Part shown: piece by piece, positions 8,745 to 14,663 of the stretch | Layout: every line of letters begins with the position of its first letter | Numbering within the stretch: the first letter of the stretch is position 1 | Notes under the pieces: generated by a model | Databases searched by the model: none | What the model was told of the DNA's origin: nothing | Seen by the model: only the letters and a program-made list of their open reading frames with translations | Position numbers and translations under genes: made by a program | DNA from: an uncultured Prevotellaceae bacterium | Lineage (GTDB): Bacteria; Bacteroidota; Bacteroidia; Bacteroidales; Bacteroidaceae | DNA: 35,539 nucleotides | NCBI GenBank assembly: GCA_947169245.1 | Contig: CAMVPA010000032.1 | Coordinates: 1 to 35,539 of the forward strand | Reading direction: 5' to 3'

Positions 8745-9218
8745 ATGGAAAAACTGGAACTGAAATCAACGATAGCTGTCTGTCAGATGGAAGAACTGAC
8801 AGCTGAAGAGCGACATCTCGTAGAACTGGCCATCGAGGCCACAAGTCGTAGCTATGCCCCCTACTCCCACTTCCGTGTGGGCTCGGCAGTCAGACTGGCC
8901 AACGGCGTCGAGCTGATTGGGTGCAACCAGGAGAATGCCGCCTACCCGTCAGGTCTCTGTGCCGAGCGCACCGCCTTGTTCTCGGCCGGTGCTCAGTATC
9001 CCGACGAGTCCGTCACCATGCTGGCCATTGCAGCCCGAGGCACCGACGGCGAACTGGTTGACACACCTGTCGGCCCCTGTGGTGCCTGCCGTCAGGTCAT
9101 CATCGAGAGCGAGACACGTTCGCGCGGCAGGATGCGCATCCTGCTTCACGGCCGGCGTTGCGTCTATGTCATCGACGGCATCGGCCAGCTCATGCCACTG
9201 TCATTTACCGACTTCTAA
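8745..9218 (+). CDS. cdd: Cytidine deaminase
   Basis: Cdd converts cytidine or deoxycytidine to uridine forms in pyrimidine salvage. The 157-residue protein has the zinc site of the family: Cys72-Ala-Glu74 (catalytic Glu) and PCGAC with Cys112 and Cys115. The substrate-binding segment NQENAAYPSG (61-70) is also present. Length matches the homotetrameric class. It is monocistronic, divergent from the phosphohexomutase gene and convergent with the lipoprotein downstream. Confidence 0.95.
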   Translation: MEKLELKSTIAVCQMEELTAEERHLVELAIEATSRSYAPYSHFRVGSAVRLANGVELIGCNQENAAYPSGLCAERTALFSAGAQYPDESVTMLAIAARGTDGELVDTPVGPCGACRQVIIESETRSRGRMRILLHGRRCVYVIDGIGQLMPLSFTDF

Positions 9219-9263
9219 TTCATAAGTTTTGGATTTCTTACGTCCCTGCAGTATGGCGGCGTT

Positions 9264-9294
9264 CCCCCTCTACTTGGAGGGGGTTAGGGGGAGG
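9264..9294. repeat. G-rich palindromic intergenic element
   Basis: CCCCCTC (9264-9270), a 6-nt loop and GAGGGGG (9277-9283) form a perfect hairpin, followed by TTAGGGGGAGG (9284-9294). It lies between convergent cdd and lipoprotein genes, ending 4 bp from the lipoprotein stop. It could act as a terminator, but has no good U-tract; the G-runs could also form a quadruplex. It has the look of a dispersed REP-like element, which one window cannot prove. Confidence 0.6.
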
Positions 9295-9298
9295 CTTT

Positions 9299-10633
9299 CT
9301 AATAGCACCCTTTCCCCTGGGCTGTCGACAGTGAGTCCAGATGGAAGTCGTAGTAGAGGTTCTCTTCGTCAATGTTGACGAAGTGCTTTTTGCCTTGGAT
9401 ACTGTCTTCCGGCGTTTCCCAAATGATATTACGGAAATTCAACGTGTCGCCTTCAACCATCGGCGTACGCATCAGACAGTCGCTGAAAGAGTACTGGAAG
9501 ACGTAAGCCGTGTCGAGCAGCTCGCCAAATAGCACATCGTCTTCATAGCCCGTCAGGATGGAGTTTGAGCACTGGATAGCAACATCACCATAGCCGACAA
9601 AACGTAGTGCTGCCCCACGCTCAGCCGAGAAAGGATAGAACTGGGCCAGCGTGCAATGGTCAATAGTGCAGCGTCCTCCGTACACGGCCAGACAGTCGCC
9701 CAGCGTGTTTGTCAGTTGGCAGTAGCTCAGCGAAATGTTGCTGGCGATGCTGACCACGCCATATCCCTTGGCATTATGTACGACGCAGCGTGTCATGGCA
9801 AGTCTTAGCTGCGTAGAGTCTATGGCGGCAGAGTCGACAATGACGGCATGCGTGGCATTGCGAATCTCCGTGCCGCTAAGCGAATTGCCTGTCGATGACG
9901 GTGCAAACCACAGGCCGCGCCACTGTCCGCTGACGCGGTCGTAGGGCAGGTAGTCGAACATGTGGTCCAACCTGTCGCCACGCATCACGCAGTCCTCCGT
10001 TATCAGTCGTCCGTAGACGTCCATTCCAGCCCCGTCGTGAAAGAAGAGTGTCGTGCCGCGCAGTGTCAGCACAGCGCCGCTGTCTACCACCAGTCCTTCG
10101 CCATATATAATAATAGGTGCGCGCGAGTCAATCACCGTATCATTGCTGACAACCTTGTTGGTCAGTTTGATGGCATCCCATGCCCAGGCCTCCAACCGCA
10201 CGCGCTGCTCTACCCCGCTTTCCAACTGAAACAGCAGGTCGTCGCTGACCATCTGCGGCTCCAGCTCATGGGTGTTGGGCGACGTCAACTCTACGAAGAC
10301 GCGCAGCGAGTCGCCCTTCCTCACTTCCAAGTCGGTGACCACTGACCCCAGCGCATTGTCCAGATAGCTGCCGTCCACATTCACGCGGAAGCCCGTCTGA
10401 TTGCCGTTCTTCAGACGCACGCTGTTCAGCCGTATGCCCTTGTCCGTATGGTTGAATACCCAGAACGTGTAGGTCGCCGAGCCGACATTTGAGAAGACCG
10501 TATCCATCTTCAGCGTGTCGGCTGTGAATGTCAGCAGGTCGGAACCACTCGTCGTGAACGACTCGTCGTCCGAGCAAGCACCCGCCAGCAGCCCCCACAC
10601 CAGTATCGTCGTGTATGCAAAAATCCGTTTCAT
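9299..10633 (-). CDS. Lipoprotein with probable right-handed beta-helix
   Basis: I do not recognise a specific family. The 444-residue protein starts with a lipoprotein signal peptide ending LLAGAC (lipid-anchored Cys20), so it is exported and anchored. Residues about 30-140 look like a beta-sandwich, with a segment resembling DUF1573-like domains. From about 170 to 400 there are repeated short strands with Asn, Cys and Gly turns (for example the NATHAV and NAKGYGVV segments), as in parallel beta-helix or polymorphic membrane-type repeats. It ends abruptly after STAQGKGCY, just beside the G-rich element. No partner gene is adjacent. It could be an adhesin or polysaccharide-binding surface protein. 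Confidence 0.8.
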   Translation of the reverse strand: MKRIFAYTTILVWGLLAGACSDDESFTTSGSDLLTFTADTLKMDTVFSNVGSATYTFWVFNHTDKGIRLNSVRLKNGNQTGFRVNVDGSYLDNALGSVVTDLEVRKGDSLRVFVELTSPNTHELEPQMVSDDLLFQLESGVEQRVRLEAWAWDAIKLTNKVVSNDTVIDSRAPIIIYGEGLVVDSGAVLTLRGTTLFFHDGAGMDVYGRLITEDCVMRGDRLDHMFDYLPYDRVSGQWRGLWFAPSSTGNSLSGTEIRNATHAVIVDSAAIDSTQLRLAMTRCVVHNAKGYGVVSIASNISLSYCQLTNTLGDCLAVYGGRCTIDHCTLAQFYPFSAERGAALRFVGYGDVAIQCSNSILTGYEDDVLFGELLDTAYVFQYSFSDCLMRTPMVEGDTLNFRNIIWETPEDSIQGKKHFVNIDEENLYYDFHLDSLSTAQGKGCY

Positions 10634-10665
10634 TAATAATAAAACGCAGATTCCCCCAGATTATT

Positions 10666-10714
10666 TTTGCGACATCAGAAAAAAATAGTAACTTTGCAGC
10701 TGGAATTGCCAGCT
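10666..10714 (+). promoter_or_regulatory. Promoter and 5' hairpin of a broken small gene
   Basis: TTTG (10666-10669), 19 bp, TAACTTTG (10689-10696) is an excellent Bacteroidota promoter. Immediately after it AGCTGG (10698-10703) pairs with CCAGCT (10709-10714), so the transcript would start at or in a stem-loop. The first ORF downstream begins at 10753. Confidence 0.75.
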
Positions 10715-10752
10715 AATTATCACATCATAAACCACTTAATCAACACTACACA

Positions 10753-10869
10753 ATGAAGCGAAAAAACTACGAGACACCTACGACTATGGTTGTCGCACTA
10801 GAACAGTAGACGGCGCTCATGCAATTCAGCCGTTCCTGCTATGACTCTGGCGGCGACGGATTCTTCTAA
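10753..10869 (+). pseudogene. Small peptide gene interrupted by one TAG codon
   Basis: ATG 10753 opens an 18-codon frame (MKRKNYETPTTMVVALEQ) that hits TAG at 10807-10809. It then continues in the same frame for 19 more codons, ending SCYDSGGDGFF and TAA. The whole 38-codon frame reads like the short Bacteroidota peptides with a YETP-type start, a hydrophobic strand and a Gly/Asp-rich end, whose function is unknown. One base change (for example CAG to TAG) would explain the break. TAG is a normal stop elsewhere here (folC, hisB), so recoding is not supported. A strong promoter lies upstream, so the transcript may still be made. Confidence 0.55.
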
Positions 10870-10970
10870 CTAAGGCATTGAGCATTAAGCATAGAGCATT
10901 AAGTTCATATCGCCGCTTTTATCGAGAGAACAAAACCATTAAAAGAAACAAGAAAAATAACAATAGAACA

Positions 10971-11066
10971 ATGAAAACAACCATTACCAACACCAAGTAC
11001 TTGTTCACATTGCTGCTGACAACACTGTTCTTAGCAGCCTGTAGTTCGGACTCAGTGACACGGTGA
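10971..11066 (+). pseudogene. Lipoprotein signal-peptide fragment
   Basis: ATG 10971 encodes 31 residues: a basic N-terminus, a leucine-rich hydrophobic core and the lipobox LAAC, then only SSDSVTR before TGA. A mature domain is missing. From 11045, within the lipoprotein tail, a different frame reads as the start of a nucleotidyltransferase, so the signal peptide seems to have been cut and joined to another gene remnant right after the lipobox cysteine. An alternative is a real lipoprotein-like micropeptide. Confidence 0.5.
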
Positions 11067-11182
11067 TTCTGGAACTGCAAGATGTGTTTCGTCGACACGC
11101 GAACATCGATAAAGTTCTGATCAATCAAGTGCGAGAAAACAGAAAAAAAAGATTATTTCTTGTTCATTCTTTTGCTCTCTGA
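11045..11182 (+). pseudogene. Remnant of an MNT-type nucleotidyltransferase (antitoxin-like)
   Basis: The frame from 11045 reads FGLSDTVILELQDVFRR, then HANIDKVLI (to about 11122). This matches the expected start of small MNT-domain nucleotidyltransferases, where it would continue into the catalytic YGSRAKG...DxD motif. Here it changes to NQVRENRKK and ends at TGA 11180-11182, so both the catalytic motif and a start codon are absent. Its end overlaps the 3' end of the PIN toxin gene on the other strand. MNT proteins often pair with HEPN toxins, so this may be a decayed toxin-antitoxin gene. The assignment rests on a 26-residue resemblance. Confidence 0.4.
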
Positions 11183-11577
11183 ACAAACTCAGCCGGTGTC
11201 ATCACCAGGATATCGAAGTCCTTGAATCCTCGCTTGTCACGGGTGATTATCACATCAGGACGATATGGCAGCGCCGACAAAAACTGCACGGCATCTTCGT
11301 AGTCGTAGGGTTTGAGCCGTACTGCATTCAGAAGTTGGCTGCGGTCTATCGGTGCAACAACGAGCATTTGACACAATGCCTCAACCTTTTCGAGCATAAT
11401 GTCAGAACTGAAGGCCTTCTTCAGTATATATGCACAGTTGACGATGGTCAGTGCCGAGGCTGAGGCAGTGATTTTCCTGTCATCAATCATGGCGAAGATG
11501 GCTGCGGCATCGTCAAAGAAGCCTTCGCGTTCGCCCATGAAATCGATGACAACATTGGTATCAAGAAAAACGTTCAT
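11164..11577 (-). CDS. PIN-domain toxin (VapC-like ribonuclease)
   Basis: PIN toxins are Mg-dependent RNases that cleave tRNA or rRNA when their antitoxin is lost. The 137-residue protein has the expected acidic residues: Asp6 in FLDTNVVIDF, Glu94/Asp95 in YDYEDAVQF and Asp114 in ITRDKRGF. The frame is open six codons further, but ATG 11577 is chosen because it starts right at the PIN fold and overlaps the antitoxin stop (ATGA, 11574-11577), the normal coupling in such pairs. Its 3' end overlaps the broken MNT-like frame on the other strand. The target is unknown. Confidence 0.88.
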   Translation of the reverse strand: MNVFLDTNVVIDFMGEREGFFDDAAAIFAMIDDRKITASASALTIVNCAYILKKAFSSDIMLEKVEALCQMLVVAPIDRSQLLNAVRLKPYDYEDAVQFLSALPYRPDVIITRDKRGFKDFDILVMTPAEFVQRAKE

Positions 11578-11840
11578 CGTGCTCTCTCCTCCCACATTTC
11601 ATCAAGTTCCTTGTCCAAGTCGAAATCCTTGGGTAACGGGCCGCACGTCATGGCCATCACCTTTGCCGACGGCTTATAGTCCTTAGGAATCTTCGGAAAC
11701 ACGAGTTCGGCCTTATGCTGCTTCTTCTCCACACTTTCCGCAGCCTCCATCAGATGGCTGGCCAGCCAACGCTGGTTGCTTGCCGTGAGCGACAGACCTT
11801 GCAGATAGCTCCACAGATTGTTAAGTGAAATTGCATTCAT
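11574..11840 (-). CDS. Antitoxin of the PIN-domain toxin
   Basis: This is an 88-residue protein, first gene of the toxin-antitoxin operon. The N-terminal helix pair (LNNLWSYLQGLSLTASNQRW) resembles a common Bacteroidota antitoxin N-terminus. The middle is Lys/Pro-rich (about 40-60), and the C-terminus (DFDLDKELDEMWEERAR) is acidic and helical, suited to wrap around and block the PIN active site. No classical AbrB, RHH or Phd motif is seen. It is probably also the repressor of its own promoter; two identical 11-bp repeats flank that promoter's -7 element. Confidence 0.8.
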   Translation of the reverse strand: MNAISLNNLWSYLQGLSLTASNQRWLASHLMEAAESVEKKQHKAELVFPKIPKDYKPSAKVMAMTCGPLPKDFDLDKELDEMWEERAR

Positions 11841-11877
11841 AATCTATTGCTTTTGCTTGTTTAATCATTTTGATGAG

Positions 11878-11927
11878 TATTTTTCTATCAAATGTTAGAT
11901 GTTGCAAAGATACAAATATTTTTCTAT
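11878..11927. repeat. Paired 11-bp direct repeats at the toxin-antitoxin promoter
   Basis: TATTTTTCTAT occurs at 11878-11888 and again at 11917-11927, 39 bp apart. One copy lies between the -33 and -7 boxes, the other in the leader. This is the position expected for an autorepressor operator. Confidence 0.5.
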
Positions 11928-11935
11928 AATGCAAG
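11905..11935 (-). promoter_or_regulatory. Promoter of the toxin-antitoxin operon
   Basis: On the minus strand CTTG (11932-11935), 19 bp, TATCTTTG (11905-11912). The -7 is perfect and the -33 differs from TTTG by one base. The antitoxin ATG is 64 bp downstream. Confidence 0.7.
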
Positions 11936-12024
11936 GGAATCGGAGGGTTTTCTTGAAAAATGTTGGGAAAAACAGAGAGGGAAATGGGAAATGGTATAGT
12001 GCAGTTTGGGTTGGGTGTAAACAG

Positions 12025-12093
12025 TGAAGGGTGTGTTTAGTGACGAAGAAGGTTATGTTCTAACAAAGAAAGGCAAGTCGAACAAACCCTTCA
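12025..12093. repeat. Left CCCTTCA inverted repeat
   Basis: TGAAGGGTGTGTT (12025-12037) and AACAAACCCTTCA (12081-12093) are inverted copies with 12 of 13 bases pairing, around a 43-nt loop. The right arm recurs exactly at 12578-12590. Confidence 0.6.
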
Positions 12094-12152
12094 CGAAGAG
12101 CGTAATATATTGTGTATTAAGCAGTTAATGTGAATAGTTGTTAGATGGTTAC

Positions 12153-12413
12153 ATGAAAAGGTATAATGACTCACGGCGGACACTAATCTTGCCTGAACGA
12201 TCTGCGGGGCTGCCTCAGAAACGTCCCAGGCCGTGGGACAAAGCTGTGGGGGCGCCGGAGAAACGTCCCAGGCCGTGGGACAAATCTGGGAGGGCGCCGG
12301 AGAAACGTCCCAGGCCGTGGGACAAATCTGAGGGGCCGCCGGAGAAACGTCCCGCGGCCTGGGACAAATCTGTGGGGCCGAGTTTCAATCGCGAGGGGCC
12401 GAGTTTCTGCTGA
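12153..12413 (+). CDS. Doubtful 86-residue ORF across the 42-bp array
   Basis: ATG 12153 opens an 86-codon frame rich in Arg, Pro, Trp and Lys, with four 14-residue repeats (type EKRPRPWDKS plus four variable residues), ending FNREGPSFC. The unit is 42 bp, a multiple of three, so several frames on both strands stay open without selection; a 102-codon minus-strand frame also spans it. The hairpin part of the repeat is identical in DNA at silent positions, whereas copy 4 changes the peptide (RPRPW to RPAAW) yet keeps a hairpin. This favours a nucleic-acid function. No promoter or RBS is evident. Confidence 0.2.
   Translation: MKRYNDSRRTLILPERSAGLPQKRPRPWDKAVGAPEKRPRPWDKSGRAPEKRPRPWDKSEGPPEKRPAAWDKSVGPSFNREGPSFC
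12219..12386. repeat. Four-copy 42-bp tandem hairpin array
   Basis: Copies start at 12219, 12261, 12303 and 12345. Each unit is a 21-bp hairpin block (AAAC then GTCCCA-GGCCG-TGGGAC) plus a 21-bp GC-rich linker that varies in its middle. In copies 1-3 the hairpin block is identical. In copy 4 it reads GTCCCGCGGCCTGGGAC, which is the reverse complement of the others except for one base. After copy 4 another 21-bp linker-like piece follows (GGGGCCGAGTTTC at 12374-12386 and 12395-12406). There are no unique spacers, so it is not a CRISPR array. Confidence 0.85.
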
Positions 12414-12430
12414 ATTCTCTAGAGAATTCA
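12411..12430. repeat. Perfect 20-bp palindrome
   Basis: TGAATTCTCT (12411-12420) is followed by its exact reverse complement (12421-12430) with no spacer. It directly follows the repeat array and contains the stop codon of the doubtful ORF. It could bind a dimeric protein or form a hairpin ending the array transcript, but there is no U-tract. Confidence 0.8.
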
Positions 12431-12581
12431 ACGAAAAGTCGGCTAATGAAGTACAGATGACGAAAACAAAAACAATAAAAACACCACTCATGATGGCCTA
12501 GGACTATGGTAGCAAGAGAGCGACCAGAGGTCGAGCGTTGATGGTTTATGTTAACAACCGAAGCTTGAATTAATGACAACA

Positions 12582-12636
12582 AACCCTTCACCGCAACTAA
12601 CTCTAAAACAGTGGTTTAGATTGCTGGTGAAGGGTT
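12582..12636 (-). terminator. Right CCCTTCACC stem, possible rubrerythrin terminator
   Basis: AACCCTTCACC (12582-12592) pairs perfectly with GGTGAAGGGTT (12626-12636) around a 33-nt loop. It begins 24 bp beyond the rubrerythrin stop on the minus strand and is followed there by TTGTTGTC, a poor U-tract. It shares its arm with the left inverted repeat, so it may be a repeat element as well as a terminator. Confidence 0.45.
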
Positions 12637-12659
12637 GAATAGTTTTTGGGTAAAGAGGA

Positions 12660-13217
12660 TTACTTGCCGAAGTAGCGCTTCAGCAGACCAGCGAAGCCGG
12701 CGCCGTGGCGGGCCTCGTCCTTAGCCATTTCGTGAACGGTGTCGTGGATGGCATCAAAGCCGGCGGCCTTGGCGTTCTTGGCGATGCGGAACTTGTCCTC
12801 GCATGCACCGGCCTCGGCAGCGGCGCGCTTCTCGAGGTTGGTCTTGGTGTCCCATACGCACTCGCCCAGCAGTTCGGCAAAGCGGCTGGCGTGATCGGCC
12901 TCTTCGAAAGCATAGCGCTTGAAGGCCTCGGCAATCTCGGGATAGCCCTCGCGGTCGGCCTGACGAGCCATGGCCAGATACATACCTACCTCGCCGCACT
13001 CACCGTTGAAGTGGTTGCGCAGGTCTTCAATCATCTCCTCTGAGACACCCTCGGGCTTGCCGTCGCCAATCTTGTGGACGGTAGCGTAGGTCATGTCGGC
13101 ATCGTCCTTCAGTTCAGAGAACTTTGATGCGGGAGCCTTACAGATGGGGCACTTCTCGGGAGCAGCATCGCCTTCGTAGATATATCCACAAACGGCGCAG
13201 ATAAACTTTTTCTTCAT
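12660..13217 (-). CDS. Reverse rubrerythrin (N-terminal rubredoxin, C-terminal diiron domain)
   Basis: Rubrerythrins reduce hydrogen peroxide in anaerobes. The rubredoxin iron site comes first (Cys7, Cys10, Cys23, Cys26 in CAVCGY and CPICKAP), followed by a ferritin-like four-helix bundle with diiron ligands in [19 protein letters not shown] and [10 protein letters not shown]. The rubredoxin-first order is the reverse of classical rubrerythrin. Length is 185 residues. The frame extends 24 codons upstream, but ATG 13217 is chosen because it begins directly at the rubredoxin and lies after the promoter. It is probably monocistronic and induced by oxygen or peroxide, though no operator was recognised. 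Confidence 0.93.
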   Translation of the reverse strand: MKKKFICAVCGYIYEGDAAPEKCPICKAPASKFSELKDDADMTYATVHKIGDGKPEGVSEEMIEDLRNHFNGECGEVGMYLAMARQADREGYPEIAEAFKRYAFEEADHASRFAELLGECVWDTKTNLEKRAAAEAGACEDKFRIAKNAKAAGFDAIHDTVHEMAKDEARHGAGFAGLLKRYFGK

Positions 13218-13259
13218 AGTTGCGATTGTTAGTATTTGTTTGTTAGTAAATGTATGGCG

Positions 13260-13290
13260 CAAAGATACGGAGAAAAAACGAGAACGCAAG
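13260..13290 (-). promoter_or_regulatory. Promoter of the rubrerythrin gene
   Basis: On the minus strand CTTG (13287-13290), 19 bp, TATCTTTG (13260-13267). The leader would be about 40 nt. It has the same CTTG-19-TATCTTTG make-up as the toxin-antitoxin promoter. Confidence 0.75.
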
Positions 13291-13315
13291 CGTTTCCTGC
13301 TACATTTTTCTTAAT

Positions 13316-14551
13316 TTATACGTCGTCTAAACCATGAGCATTGCGGGGATTTGCAACAGTGTCACAGCAGATGGAAGTGGCCTCGCGGCTGATGGCCGTC
13401 GCCACAGTGTAGGCCGTCGTCCACGCCGCCTGGAAATTGAAACCGCCGGTGATGCCGTCGATGTCGAGCACCTCGCCAGCGAAGTAGAGATGAGGACGAT
13501 GACGACTCTCGAGTGTCGACGGATTGACGGCCGACAGGGCAATGCCGCCACAGGTGACGAACTCGTCCTTGAAGGCGGCGCGGCCAGCCGTCTGGTAGGT
13601 GTCGTTGCAGAGGGCGTTGACCAGCCGGTTCAGCTCTTTCTGGTTCAGGCTGCCCCACGGGCTGCGGCCACGCTGTCCGAGGGTCTTCTCTACGAGATAG
13701 GTCCACAGGCGGCCGGGCAGGTCGAAGGGGCGCACCGTGGTCAGCAGCTTCTGGGCGTTGGCGGCGCGGAGCTCTGTCAGCGTCTGTCTGACCTCGTCCT
13801 CCTTGCAGGCGGTCCAGTTGACTGAGAGCGGCGCCTGGTACTGGCAGTCGTGCAGATGGCGTGCGGCATAGCTCGACAGCTTCAGGACTGCCGGCCCACT
13901 CACGCCCCAGTGGGTGATGAGCAGCGGGCCCTCGGCACGCAGCTTGGTGCCGGGAATGGCCACCGCCGTCGGTTCAACCACCGTTCCCATCAGCGCCCGC
14001 AACGCCTCGTCGGCTATGCTCAGCGTAAAGAGCGACGGCACCGGCGGCTCCACCTCGTGACCCTGAATCCACTCCAGCCCCTTGAGCTGTGGCTGTCCGC
14101 CGGTGGTGATGGCTACGAAGTCGTAGCCGCTCAGCTCGTCGAGCGAGGCTATACGCACGCCCGTACATATTTCTATATGGTGCCGACGGGCTTCGGCAAG
14201 GAAGCAGTTGGCAATGACATGGGAATCCTGAGCCGCAGGAAAGACGCACTGGTCGTCCTGCGTCACGAGGCGCACGCCGCGGCTCTCGAACCACTGATAG
14301 GCGTCGTGGTAGTCGAACACGCGAAAAAGGCGCTTCAGCAGCCTGTAGCCACGCGGGTAGACTGCCGACAGGTCGCGGACATCGCGGAAGGAGTTGGTAC
14401 AGTTGCAACGTCCACCGCCCGACACCAGCACCTTCGCCAGCAGATGCTGACTACGCTCCAGTATCGTCACGTGCATTGACGGACACATCTCTTTCAAGTT
14501 GACGGCGAGGAAGAACCCAGCGGCTCCACCGCCTACTATTGCTGTCTTCAT
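13316..14551 (-). CDS. HI0933-family flavoprotein (NAD(P)/FAD-dependent oxidoreductase)
   Basis: The 411-residue protein has the dinucleotide-binding GGGAAG motif at 7-12, the family hallmark SGGGRCNCTN (44-53), and a C-terminal FAD motif around GEVLDIDGITGGFNFQAAW. This fits the HI0933/YhiN group, which includes BaiN-like and other reductases of unsettled substrate. It is soluble and cytoplasmic. Start at 14551 is required because the nucleotide-binding glycines come at residue 7. A near-ideal promoter ends 4 bp upstream, implying a leaderless mRNA. It is divergent from hisB. Substrate unknown. Confidence 0.9.
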   Translation of the reverse strand: MKTAIVGGGAAGFFLAVNLKEMCPSMHVTILERSQHLLAKVLVSGGGRCNCTNSFRDVRDLSAVYPRGYRLLKRLFRVFDYHDAYQWFESRGVRLVTQDDQCVFPAAQDSHVIANCFLAEARRHHIEICTGVRIASLDELSGYDFVAITTGGQPQLKGLEWIQGHEVEPPVPSLFTLSIADEALRALMGTVVEPTAVAIPGTKLRAEGPLLITHWGVSGPAVLKLSSYAARHLHDCQYQAPLSVNWTACKEDEVRQTLTELRAANAQKLLTTVRPFDLPGRLWTYLVEKTLGQRGRSPWGSLNQKELNRLVNALCNDTYQTAGRAAFKDEFVTCGGIALSAVNPSTLESRHRPHLYFAGEVLDIDGITGGFNFQAAWTTAYTVATAISREATSICCDTVANPRNAHGLDDV

Positions 14552-14555
14552 ACGG

Positions 14556-14587
14556 CAAAAATACGAAAAAAGGCAGAGAGCGCCAAA
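14556..14587 (-). promoter_or_regulatory. Promoter giving a probable leaderless mRNA
   Basis: On the minus strand TTTG (14584-14587), 20 bp, TATTTTTG (14556-14563). Only 4 bp separate the -7 from the ATG at 14551, so transcription would start at or within a few bases of the start codon. Confidence 0.65.
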
Positions 14588-14627
14588 TGTTTTCGCACTT
14601 TTCTTAGGGGCTCAGGAAATAATTGAT

Positions 14628-14635
14628 TACCTTTG
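14628..14635 (+). promoter_or_regulatory. -7 element of hisB
   Basis: TACCTTTG lies 28 bp before the hisB ATG. The -33 region (CTTAGG around 14604) is weak. The -7 boxes of hisB and the divergent flavoprotein gene are about 65 bp apart. Confidence 0.6.
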
Positions 14636-14663
14636 CACACGCAAACACTAAAATCACAGAGCA

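Larger units (their letters stand above)
11936..12659. other. About 700 bp without a confident gene, rich in repeats
   Basis: Between the toxin-antitoxin promoter and the rubrerythrin gene there is no convincing protein gene and no clear TAnnTTTG promoter. The stretch holds, in order: an imperfect hairpin (12025-12093), a four-copy 42-bp array (12219-12386) with a half-unit echo to 12406, a 20-bp palindrome (12411-12430), a short CGACC-AGA-GGTCG hairpin (12521-12533) and a perfect 11-bp stem (12582-12636). A 14-bp sequence, AACAAACCCTTCAC, occurs at both 12081-12094 and 12578-12591, bracketing the array. A non-autonomous mobile repeat or a structured RNA locus are the main possibilities. Confidence 0.6.

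Noticed and set aside
10807..10809. TAG read as glutamine (stop-codon recoding)
   Set aside because: TAG ends several normal genes in the window, including folC and hisB, so a nonsense mutation is simpler.
12219..12386. CRISPR array
   Set aside because: The period is constant at 42 bp and the linkers are related to each other, not unique spacers; there are no cas genes.
12183..12491. 102-codon minus-strand ORF across the 42-bp array with a hydrophobic start
   Set aside because: A 42-bp period keeps frames open on both strands without selection; no promoter or ribosome site was seen.
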